A stretch of 12,167 bases of DNA, from contig CALMAP010000101.1 in NCBI GenBank assembly GCA_937859825.1, positions 2,146 through 14,312 on the forward strand, given 5' to 3'. The DNA comes from an uncultured Terriglobus sp. (GTDB lineage: Bacteria; Acidobacteriota; Terriglobia; Terriglobales; Acidobacteriaceae). Positions 1 to 6,024 of the stretch are shown piece by piece; the stretch's first letter is position 1, and the number at the start of each line of letters is the position of its first letter. The notes beneath the pieces were generated by a model. It did no database searches and was not told the DNA's origin. It saw nothing but the letters and a program-made list of their open reading frames with translations. A program made the position numbers and the translations under genes.

Positions 1-229
1 GATCATCTTCAACCTGAGCCGCGATCGCGCTCTGCCGGTAGCTTTCGATGGAGCGGAAGCTCCTCGCGGTATCGTTACGCAGACGCTGCTCACTGCGACA
101 CACATCGAAGACAACAACGAAGTCACCGGGACGGTAAAGCCGCGCATCTCGACATGGCAAGCAAGGGCCGGAACAGAGCATCTCCTGCCGCCATTCTCGA
201 TGACCGTGCTTACGTGGTTAGCGAAGTAG
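1..229 (+). CDS. C-terminal fragment of a probable GH51-type alpha-L-arabinofuranosidase
   Basis: Frame 2 is open from the window edge (first full codon at 2) to a TAG at 227-229, giving the last 75 residues of a protein whose start lies outside. The fragment looks like an all-beta domain. It has an N-terminal strand (IIFNLSRD), a stretch with paired Asn residues followed by VKPR, and it ends LPPFSMTVLTWLAK. The order 'vLt...d.N......VkP......LPP.S.tVL' matches the C-terminal beta-sandwich of GH51 alpha-L-arabinofuranosidases, which release terminal arabinofuranose from plant polysaccharides. No catalytic residue is in view, so the family call rests on this tail only; another clan-A glycosidase with a similar sandwich is possible. 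It converges on the thioesterase gene at 484-1257. Confidence 0.45.
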   Translation, partial: IIFNLSRDRALPVAFDGAEAPRGIVTQTLLTATHIEDNNEVTGTVKPRISTWQARAGTEHLLPPFSMTVLTWLAK

Positions 230-483
230 GCAAGCGGGATTGCCATGCTACGGACTGAAGAACTTTCAGTTCTAAGAAGTTGTCCCTTCGACGGACGACG
301 AGCTTTCTTGCCGCAGTGTGAACAACCTGCTGTTCTGCCACTCATCGTCTTTGTGTTTGTCATCCCGTAGCGAAGGGATCTGCTTTTGCTCGAAGCGCCA
401 CGACACTCAAGAACAAACAGGTTTCTCCACTTCAGCCGCATAAAACCGCGGCTTCCGGTCGAAACGACAGTTGTGTGGCAGAG
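230..483. other. Convergent intergenic region without a convincing gene
   Basis: These 254 bases separate two converging genes. They hold a weak hairpin just after the arabinofuranosidase stop (GGCAA/TTGCC around 229-245), two competing 6-bp hairpins at 254-273 (ACTGAA/TTCAGT and AGAACT/AGTTCT), a solo copy of the dispersed repeat at 356-391, and a 6-bp stem at 434-439/448-453 (AGCCGC/GCGGCT). None is followed by a clear T-run, so no classical terminator can be assigned. A 41-codon ORF starting at the ATG at 246 has no ribosome binding site and is not called. Confidence 0.6.
356..391 (+). repeat. Solo arm of a dispersed REP-like repeat
   Basis: The sequence runs TTTGTCATCCCGTAGCGAAG at 356-375, then GGATCTGCTTTTGCTC. 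It matches the two arms of the inverted structure at 3373-3472, closest to the reverse complement of the right arm, from which it differs mainly by lacking about 5-6 bases in the GCAGC region. No inverted partner is present nearby, so this is a half element. It lies between genes, as REP-type repeats usually do. Confidence 0.7.
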
Positions 484-1257
484 CTAAAAAGCTCCGATGT
501 GACGGTTCAGTACCCCACCAACCCACTTCAACAACTGCGATTGTCCTTCCGTGAAGTGATAGAAGTGCCCGCCCGGAAATTGTGCTGCGTCAAAATGCGA
601 AGCCGTGTGCCTCTCCCATTGCTGCATCTCCTGCTCGGAGGTGCTCGCATCGGCATCGCCGCAGGCGGCATACAGCGGTACAGCGATCGGCATATCGCCG
701 ATGCGCACAGTCTCGACCACGTGCATGTCCGCCCGCATCGTAGGAAGAAAGGCCGCGCGCAGTTCCGGGTCCTGCAGCGTGGCATGGGCGTTGCCGCCGA
801 AGCGCTTGTCGACGGAACGCAGCAGCGCGTCGTCATCGGCGGAAAGCCACGTATCCGGGTCGGGGCCCGGCCTGCGCCGTGGCGCACGTGCTGAAACGAA
901 GACAGCTTGCGGCAACCGCAGCCCATCCGCCTGGATGCGGCCCGCCCACGCAAAGGCAAGCAGCGCGCCCATGCTGTGCCCAAAGATTGCGTAGGGCCGG
1001 TCGAGGCAGGTACTCATTAATTCGTGCAGCGCGTCCACCAGATCTTCTCCATTGGCAATGGGCGATTCTTTGAAGCGCAGGTCGCGCCCGGGCAGATGTA
1101 CCGGGCACACATTTCCCTCCGGCAGCAACCGCTTCCAGCGATAATACCCCGCCGAACCGCTGCCGGCGTGCGGCAGGCAGAACAGCCGCGGTCTGTTCTG
1201 CAGCGGATGCCTGTCCTGCAATCGATCACGTTCCAGCACCCAGGATGGCCCGTCCAC
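484..1257 (-). CDS. Type II thioesterase (alpha/beta hydrolase, TesA/GrsT-like)
   Basis: The 257-aa product has the usual length and motifs of stand-alone type II thioesterases, which hydrolyse acyl groups from carrier proteins of NRPS/PKS or fatty-acid systems. The N-terminal RLFCLPHAGSGSAGYYRW (about 25-41) is the family signature with the oxyanion region. GHSMG gives the nucleophile Ser95, CGDADAS supplies the acid (Asp201 or Asp203), and GGHFYHF supplies His231. It should be cytoplasmic; no signal peptide is seen. The GTG start at 1257 is chosen because GGAGGAG lies 4 bases upstream and the product then fits the family. The frame stays open another 154 codons upstream, but that stretch is antisense to the GT2 gene and shows no family similarity. 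No NRPS, PKS or carrier protein is in the window, so the partner is unknown. It is divergent from the GT2/GT25 pair. Confidence 0.88.
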   Translation of the reverse strand: MDGPSWVLERDRLQDRHPLQNRPRLFCLPHAGSGSAGYYRWKRLLPEGNVCPVHLPGRDLRFKESPIANGEDLVDALHELMSTCLDRPYAIFGHSMGALLAFAWAGRIQADGLRLPQAVFVSARAPRRRPGPDPDTWLSADDDALLRSVDKRFGGNAHATLQDPELRAAFLPTMRADMHVVETVRIGDMPIAVPLYAACGDADASTSEQEMQQWERHTASHFDAAQFPGGHFYHFTEGQSQLLKWVGGVLNRHIGAF

Positions 1258-1353
1258 ACTGCTCCTCCGCGGCAAATCTTCCGATACAGGTATTGCCGTT
1301 CCCCACACCCGCGTTGCGCGGCTGCGGAACGAACACGATTCCACTGTATCGCC
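1258..1353. promoter_or_regulatory. Divergent promoter region with an 8-bp inverted repeat
   Basis: This 96-bp gap separates the divergent thioesterase and GT2 genes and must hold both promoters. CGATACAG at 1282-1289 and CTGTATCG at 1344-1351 form a perfect inverted repeat, so each strand reads CTGTATCG just ahead of its own gene. The motif could be a regulator half-site or part of a -10 element. No good -35/-10 pair to the sigma-70 consensus was recognised on either strand. Confidence 0.45.
1262..1268 (-). promoter_or_regulatory. Shine-Dalgarno site fixing the thioesterase GTG start
   Basis: GGAGGAG on the minus strand sits 4 bases before the GTG at 1255-1257 (6 bases if counted from GGAGG). 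It decides the start within a much longer open frame. Confidence 0.7.
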
Positions 1354-2565
1354 ATGCTTACCCACACTCTCTTCACAATGCTTGCTCTCGGGCTGCTCCT
1401 GCCTACGCTTCCGCTGGTTGTGGAGGTGCTGGTACTGTCGCTCGCAGCACTGATGAAGCCCGTGCCGGTGCCCGCGACAAAGAATACTGAGTTCAGGCTT
1501 GCGGTCTTGGTACCCGCCCATAACGAACAGGCGCTGGTGGGCCGCTGCGTGGAAAGCCTGCTTCGCTCGGTGGAACTGCCTTCCGCGGTTTACGTTGTTG
1601 CGCATAACTGCAAGGACGACACCGCAGCCGTCGCGGCAGAAGCCGGAGCCACCGTGCTTCCGCTTGCGGACGATGGCCAGCGGGGCAAGGGTGCGGCGCT
1701 CTTTCATGGATTTACGCATGCCCTGCAGAACGGTGCCGATGCCGTGCTCGTGATCGATGCCGACTCACACGTCTCGTCCGAACTGACCCGCATCGTCACA
1801 GGGGCATTTCAGCAGGGTGAAGACGCTGTGCAGGTGCGCTACGTTGCGGAGCACGCGGCCGATGGCGAACGTACCCAGTTACTGGCGCTGGCGCTCTACG
1901 GCATGAACGTGCTGCGGCCACGCGGACGAACCAGGCTCGGCCTTTCCTGCGGCATTTTCGGCAACGGCTTTGCCGTCTCGCGCGCAACGCTGCAGGCGGT
2001 GCCCTATACCGCGCACTCCGTGGTGGAGGACCTGGAGTACCACCTGCACCTGGTGCGCAGCGTACGCAGCGTGCGCTTCCTGAACGCGGCCGAGGTCTGC
2101 GGGGAGATTCCCGACAACCGCGCAGCGGCAGGCACCCAGCGTGCGCGGTGGGAGGGTGGGCGCGCCCGCATGCGCCGTGAGTTTGCCCCCCTGCTGCTGC
2201 GCGCTGTGCTGCGCGGCAGGCTGCGCATGCTGGAGCCCCTGCTTGACCTGTTGGCCTTGCCGATCGGCACCTGCTTCCTGATGCTCGCAATCGGCCTGCT
2301 TGTGCCTGTGCCGCTGGCGCGTGCCTACTCCGCATTGGGGCTGGCAGGCATGCTGCTCTACGTTACCGTTTCAGCGTGCCTCTCACCCAAACCTGCGAGG
2401 ATGTTTTCCGCCCTGCTGAACGCGCCGGGATACCTGTTATCAAAACTGCTGCTTGTGCCCGCCACACGCCGCGCATCCAAAGCCGGTTCGGCTTGGGTAC
2501 GCACCCAACGCAACAGCACCATCGCCACCGAGCTTTCACCGCAGCCTGTGGATCTGGATGAGTAA
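1354..2565 (+). CDS. Membrane-bound family 2 glycosyltransferase
   Basis: The 403-aa protein should move a sugar from a nucleotide donor onto a lipid-linked or growing glycan at the inner membrane. A hydrophobic segment spans about 5-34. The GT-A domain follows: VLVPAHNEQ (51-59), GQRGKG (108-113), the metal-binding DAD in VLVIDADSHV (135-137), a GNGF acceptor-loop motif (203-206), the ED pair at 225-226 (SVVEDLEYHL), and QRARW at 262-266, resembling the Q-x-x-R-W motif of processive synthases. Two to three membrane segments lie at about 295-345. The C-terminal tail is polar. The ATG at 1354 is chosen; a second one at 1378 is possible, and neither has a clear Shine-Dalgarno. Its last 8 bases overlap the next gene, so the two are probably co-translated. 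The product could be a chain-extending or a single-addition enzyme; the acceptor is unknown. Confidence 0.85.
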   Translation: MLTHTLFTMLALGLLLPTLPLVVEVLVLSLAALMKPVPVPATKNTEFRLAVLVPAHNEQALVGRCVESLLRSVELPSAVYVVAHNCKDDTAAVAAEAGATVLPLADDGQRGKGAALFHGFTHALQNGADAVLVIDADSHVSSELTRIVTGAFQQGEDAVQVRYVAEHAADGERTQLLALALYGMNVLRPRGRTRLGLSCGIFGNGFAVSRATLQAVPYTAHSVVEDLEYHLHLVRSVRSVRFLNAAEVCGEIPDNRAAAGTQRARWEGGRARMRREFAPLLLRAVLRGRLRMLEPLLDLLALPIGTCFLMLAIGLLVPVPLARAYSALGLAGMLLYVTVSACLSPKPARMFSALLNAPGYLLSKLLLVPATRRASKAGSAWVRTQRNSTIATELSPQPVDLDE

Positions 2566-3310
2566 CGGAACGGAACTGCCGCTGTCGAAACCCGGAGCGC
2601 CTGCAAACATGCTGCGCTTCTTCGACGCGGTGTACCTGCTGAACCTTCCGGAACGTATCGACCGTCTGCGGGACACGCTCGCCCAGCTCACGCGTATCGA
2701 TTCCGAAGCGGTGCGCCTTGTGCGCGTCTTTGCAGGAACACGCGCGACCGAGGCACACGGCTTTCCTTCCCCCGGCGCGTACGGCTGCTTCCAAGGTCAT
2801 CTTGGTATTCTGCGCGATGCCTGCGCCGCAGGCACGCAGCGGGTGCTGGTGTTGGAAGACGATGTTCGCTTTCTGCCGAACCTTGCACAGGACTGGCCGC
2901 GCGTTGCGCAGGCGCTGGACGAGTGCCCGTGGGGCATCGTAAATCTCGGCTTCGACGATTTCGACGTTGAGAATACCGCGACCACATCCCCGCTGGTGCG
3001 TGTGACACAGCCGCTGATGCTGGCGCACTGTTATGCCGTGCACGGCACAGCGCTGCCGCGGCTGATCGCTTTTCTGGAAGAGCTGCAGACCCGTGCTTAT
3101 GGTGATCCGAAGGGCGGTCCGATGCACTACGATGGCGCGCTCTTCCACTTCAGCGAAGCCCATCCCGATCCGCCGCGTCTGCGTACGACGCGCTCCCTCG
3201 CGGGCCAGCGCTCCTCCCGCAGCGACATCGCAGAAGGCCGCTGGTTCGACCGCAATCCGCGGATACGGCCGGTCGCAGCCTGGCTGCGTGCGCTGCGCAA
3301 CCGGATGTAG
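2558..3310 (+). CDS. Glycosyltransferase family 25 (LPS-type) protein
   Basis: The 250-aa product matches GT25 enzymes, many of which transfer galactose or glucose in lipopolysaccharide cores. Visible motifs are the N-terminal FFDAVYLLNLPERIDRLRD (about 21-39; the family has 'vInLdr..eR'), GAYGCFQGHLGIL (73-85; 'GeiGC..SH'), the acidic VLVLEDDVRF (97-105, EDD at 100-102), a HCYAVHGTALPRLI segment (157-170), HYDGALFHF (190-198) with its Asp, and a C-terminal Q...S.SDI (217-224). No signal peptide or membrane span is seen. The ATG at 2558 lies inside the end of the GT2 gene in an ATGAGTAA overlap without its own Shine-Dalgarno, which points to translational coupling. A later ATG at 2609 would still keep the whole domain. 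Substrate cannot be read from the sequence. Confidence 0.85.
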   Translation: MSNGTELPLSKPGAPANMLRFFDAVYLLNLPERIDRLRDTLAQLTRIDSEAVRLVRVFAGTRATEAHGFPSPGAYGCFQGHLGILRDACAAGTQRVLVLEDDVRFLPNLAQDWPRVAQALDECPWGIVNLGFDDFDVENTATTSPLVRVTQPLMLAHCYAVHGTALPRLIAFLEELQTRAYGDPKGGPMHYDGALFHFSEAHPDPPRLRTTRSLAGQRSSRSDIAEGRWFDRNPRIRPVAAWLRALRNRM

Positions 3311-3352
3311 TCGTTTCCTTCGCTACGCTTGCTTGTCGTTTCTTTGCCGCTG

Positions 3353-3489
3353 TTGTCATTCCTTCACGATTGTTTGTCATTCCGTAGCGCAGCGCAGGAA
3401 TCTGCTTCCCTCACCGCCCCTCGGCAGTCCGAGCAAGAGCAGATCCCTTCGCTGCGCTGCGGGGATGACAAACATGAATGGGATGACAA
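3353..3489. repeat. Nested REP-like inverted repeat
   Basis: The left arm (3373-3411) starts TTTGTCATTCCGTAGCG and continues through AATCTGCTTCC. The right arm (3431-3472), read in reverse, starts TTTGTCATCCCCGCAGCG and continues through GATCTGCTCTTGCTC. The arms are clearly the same repeat with scattered differences, around a 19-base spacer. An outer layer repeats the end motif: TTGTCATTCC at about 3353-3362 and GGGATGACAAC at 3479-3489. Transcribed RNA could fold into a long stem. The third copy in the window is the solo arm at 356-391. Such elements usually occur in many intergenic copies, but that cannot be tested here. Confidence 0.75.
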
Positions 3490-3510
3490 CAAACATCAGA
3501 AAAAACGGAC

Positions 3511-3542
3511 AAGAGTGGCAAGCATTCATGCTTGCCACTCTT
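3511..3542 (-). terminator. Palindromic terminator for the EAL/HDOD operon, possibly bidirectional
   Basis: AAGAGTGGCAAGCAT at 3511-3525 is perfectly complementary to 3528-3542, giving a stem of about 14-15 bp with a minimal loop. On the minus strand, reading away from the gene that stops at 3569, the stem is followed within a few bases by a run of six T (complement of 3500-3505). This fits an intrinsic terminator. On the plus strand the stem is followed by TTACGTTTC, so termination of GT25 transcription is possible but weaker. Confidence 0.75.
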
Positions 3543-3568
3543 ACGTTTCATTCCCCTCTAACTGAGGT

Positions 3569-4873
3569 CTACTGCATGTCTGAAAAGATGTGGTCGGCCC
3601 AGTCGCGTGCTTCGTACAAATGCTGCGAGATTTCGTGTTCACTGCGTCCCAGGCTTTGGGAGGATGTGGAGAAACCATCCCAGTCGCCGCAGTCGTAGCT
3701 CTCGGCACACTGCAGCACACGGCTGTAGATGTTCTCCACACCCGCGAGCGCGTCCAGCATCTCGGGATGCAGTTGGATGGTGCTTGCCATCGATGTCATG
3801 TCGAGGTTCAGGATGCGAAAGACCACCGACAACATGCCGAAGAGATACATCGCCTCCGGTTCAAGGTTGCAGTCCCCTGCGATCAGTTCGCAGAAGCGGG
3901 CCTTCTGCAGAATGGTGCGGTGTGCCTCATCGGGCTGAGTACCGCAGAGCTCCACGGTCAGTGCGGTAATGGCCAGCTTGCGGAAGCGGTTCTCACCCAC
4001 CAGCACCAGCGCCATGCGCAGGTTTGAGATCGTGCTTCTCGCGCCCACCGCGGCAGCGTTGGCGAGTCGAAGGATGCGGTAAGACATGCCCGGCTCTTCG
4101 CGCAGCAGTTCGAGAATGCGGTTGAAGTTCAGGCTGGCGTGACTTAGCTCGTCCAGAAAGCGCAGCCGGTGCAGAACGGGCCCAAGCGCCGGGCGCGAGA
4201 AGACAACGGGACGTGTGAAGTAAAAGCCTTGAAAAAACTGGAAACCTTCCTGCTTTGCCTGCAGGTAGGCAGCACCAGTCTCAAGTCGCGCAGCCAGCAG
4301 CTTGACCGGCGTGCCGGCTAATTTGCGGACAAGGCCCTGCCGGGTGCGAGGCTCGACGGAAGAAAAATCGACCTTGATGAAATCCACAACCCCAAGGAGC
4401 GGTTCCCATCGTGGGCTGAGGTCGTAGCGGTCGATGGCGAAGCGATGTCCCTGCTGCTTCAGCCGCATGCAGGCAGTGACGAGGTCCTCATCTACGTCGG
4501 TATCCGGTGGAAGTTCCAGCACGATAGAAAGCGGCAGAATGACCGGTATTTCCAGCAGCACCATGCGCCGGGTGCAATTCACGAAGGCCGTGCTGCTGCC
4601 GACCAGCCACTCCAGGCCAAACGCGATCGCATTGTCTACGATGTGGCGAGACGCCACTTCATGGTTCGCATTGAAGTGATTCTCCCAGCCGGAGCGAAAC
4701 AGCAGCTCGTACGCAAAGGTGTTCTGGTCGCTGTCGAGAATGGGCTGCCTGGCCACAAAGCGAAAGAGCGTGCTGCCGCCGACAAGCTCCTCTTCTGGCT
4801 CTTCGATGATCGATCTTTCGATTGCGGCGCTCACAGTTCCCCCATCGGCTGCACCGCCCAGGTGATGAGTCAT
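3569..4873 (-). CDS. EAL-like/HDOD signalling protein (YuxH-like)
   Basis: The 434-aa protein has the architecture of YuxH-type regulators: an N-terminal EAL-type domain (about 36-230) and a C-terminal HDOD domain (about 235-420). FRFVARQPILDSDQNTFAYE opens the EAL part. Many positions matching c-di-GMP phosphodiesterase residues remain: Glu56 (in YELL instead of EAL), Asn99 (FVN), Glu120 (VLE), Asp148, Lys167 (IKVD), Glu198 and Gln215 (FQGFYF). The usual DDFG loop reads IDRYDL, so the second Asp is replaced. The protein may bind rather than cleave c-di-GMP. HDOD shows ELSHASLNFNRIL and PGMSYRILRLANAA; it is a protein-interaction domain related to HD phosphohydrolases without their activity. 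The ATG at 4873 is chosen because it keeps the whole EAL start; no strong Shine-Dalgarno is seen. It lies 35 bp after the 371-aa membrane protein and is probably in its operon. Confidence 0.85.
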   Translation of the reverse strand: MTHHLGGAADGGTVSAAIERSIIEEPEEELVGGSTLFRFVARQPILDSDQNTFAYELLFRSGWENHFNANHEVASRHIVDNAIAFGLEWLVGSSTAFVNCTRRMVLLEIPVILPLSIVLELPPDTDVDEDLVTACMRLKQQGHRFAIDRYDLSPRWEPLLGVVDFIKVDFSSVEPRTRQGLVRKLAGTPVKLLAARLETGAAYLQAKQEGFQFFQGFYFTRPVVFSRPALGPVLHRLRFLDELSHASLNFNRILELLREEPGMSYRILRLANAAAVGARSTISNLRMALVLVGENRFRKLAITALTVELCGTQPDEAHRTILQKARFCELIAGDCNLEPEAMYLFGMLSVVFRILNLDMTSMASTIQLHPEMLDALAGVENIYSRVLQCAESYDCGDWDGFSTSSQSLGRSEHEISQHLYEARDWADHIFSDMQ

Positions 4874-4908
4874 TGCGATGCAACCGTTTCGACTTGCAAC
4901 ACGGCTTG

Positions 4909-6024
4909 CTACACGAACAGAGGGGATTGCGCTTCTGCATCGTGCACGGATGTGTACCGTGTTTCCTGCAGCCAGGCTGCGGCGCGGCTGAGCACCTGCT
5001 GCTCGATGCCGAGCGCGATAATGCACGCTACGTACGGAATAAGCTCACCGAAGATACGCGGCTCCAAGAACAGGCCGTATTTCAGCATGAACACGCCCCA
5101 GATTGGAAAAATCCAAAACCACGCGCGCAGCACCGGCTCCTGAATGCGCCTGCGGTAAAGCAGCAGCAGCGGGCCGCAGAAGGCAAAGCAGCTGCCCACC
5201 TGTAGCCACGAGATGGGCACCAGCAGCAGGCCGATGTTGAGCAGGATGCGCGGTCTTGCCTCCGACTCGTTTGCGGCAAAGTGCTGCACCACCCACACGT
5301 GCCAGCAGAGCCATGAGGCACCGAGCATGGCGATCAGCACGCCTTCGCGCCAAGGCAGCCAGCGTAGCTGATACCACTTCTCAGGCGCAGGTTCTTCTGC
5401 CGCTCCGGCCGCTTGTTTGTGGTCTGCCCAAAGACGCAGGAGGTAGAGAAACAGCAGAAACAGCGTCGTCTCACGGTTCACCGTAGCAACCAGGAACAGA
5501 AGCGCGAACAAAAGGCGCGAACGCATGAAGTAGATGAGGTACAGGCCGGCCGCGAAGAGACCCAGGCTCGGCATGTCGTACACGAAGCGCAGGCGGTGCA
5601 TCGTGCTGGAGGCATACGTCGCCATCACCATCAACAGCGTTAGCGGATACACGAAGACCGAGAGGATGCCGGACGGACTGCTTGCGCAATAGAGGGCGCG
5701 CGCGACCAGCCCCGCGGCAACCACCGACGCAATACCGACAGGCAGCTCCGCAAAGCTCTCAGGTCGCACGCCGTGCGGAAACCACGCGGGATACTTGCTG
5801 AGGAAAGCCGCTACACTGTTGCAGAACGCGGAGGCATGCGCCAGCCGCAGCGGCAGCATCATGGCCATGCGGTACTGGAACGGCGTGGAGATGCCGCCCT
5901 GTTCGTAGCGCACAAGGTTCAGGTACGACGGCACCCATGCGAGATAGAACCACACCAGTTGCACCGTTGCCGCTCCATTCAACAGGATGGAGAGCCACTT
6001 CTTGTTTCGTGTCGTGAGGCTCAT
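4909..6024 (-). CDS. Polytopic membrane protein, putative GT-C-type glycosyltransferase
   Basis: The 371-aa product is strongly hydrophobic, with roughly nine to ten membrane segments (about 11-31, 96-115, 118-137, 150-168, 169-198 as one or two, 228-247, 258-276, 278-292, 298-320, 325-345). A conserved-looking NRET sits at 183-186 at the end of a helix, and EPRIFGELIPY at 321-331. Similar 'NRET' and 'E.R...E..P' positions occur in large membrane proteins annotated as putative glycosyltransferases or of unknown function. A lipid-linked sugar transferase role is inferred, not shown. The long loop at about 200-226 is charged. The ATG at 6024 overlaps the stop of the 498-aa gene (ATGA), so the pair is co-translated. 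It might instead be a non-catalytic partner of that protein. Confidence 0.6.
   Translation of the reverse strand: MSLTTRNKKWLSILLNGAATVQLVWFYLAWVPSYLNLVRYEQGGISTPFQYRMAMMLPLRLAHASAFCNSVAAFLSKYPAWFPHGVRPESFAELPVGIASVVAAGLVARALYCASSPSGILSVFVYPLTLLMVMATYASSTMHRLRFVYDMPSLGLFAAGLYLIYFMRSRLLFALLFLVATVNRETTLFLLFLYLLRLWADHKQAAGAAEEPAPEKWYQLRWLPWREGVLIAMLGASWLCWHVWVVQHFAANESEARPRILLNIGLLLVPISWLQVGSCFAFCGPLLLLYRRRIQEPVLRAWFWIFPIWGVFMLKYGLFLEPRIFGELIPYVACIIALGIEQQVLSRAAAWLQETRYTSVHDAEAQSPLFV

Larger units (their letters stand above)
3311..3568. other. Convergent intergenic region built of inverted repeats
   Basis: The 258 bases between the GT25 gene and the EAL/HDOD gene carry no convincing ORF. They hold a nested inverted repeat (3353-3489, main arms 3373-3411 and 3431-3472) and a terminator-like palindrome (3511-3542). 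Each is described separately. Confidence 0.7.

Noticed and set aside
246..371. 41-codon ORF after the arabinofuranosidase gene
   Set aside because: No ribosome binding site, and its end lies inside the dispersed repeat.
1024..1353. N-terminal extension of the GT2 frame
   Set aside because: It is antisense to the thioesterase coding region and lacks any recognisable domain; the membrane segment starts after 1354.
1258..1719. Upstream extension of the thioesterase frame to an ATG at 1719
   Set aside because: It is antisense to the GT2 gene, shows no thioesterase similarity, and would give a protein far longer than the family; GTG at 1257 has a good Shine-Dalgarno.
2363..3163. 266-codon minus-strand ORF
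   Set aside because: It lies wholly antisense to GT2 and GT25, which have clear family motifs; its translation is Arg/Gln-rich and shows no domain.
3353..3542. CRISPR array or attachment site
   Set aside because: The repeats are inverted and diverged rather than regularly spaced direct repeats, and no cas, integrase or tRNA gene is nearby.
3093..3698. 201-codon plus-strand ORF across the convergent gap
   Set aside because: It runs out of frame through GT25, through the repeats and antisense into the EAL/HDOD gene; composition is not protein-like.
4893..4915. Short direct repeat (CTTGCaACACG / CTTGCtACACG) at the end of the 371-aa gene
   Set aside because: Only two 11-base copies with one mismatch, partly inside coding sequence; likely chance.
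4445..5143. 232-codon plus-strand ORF
   Set aside because: It is a shadow of the EAL/HDOD and 371-aa membrane protein genes in a GC-rich genome; no motif recognised.
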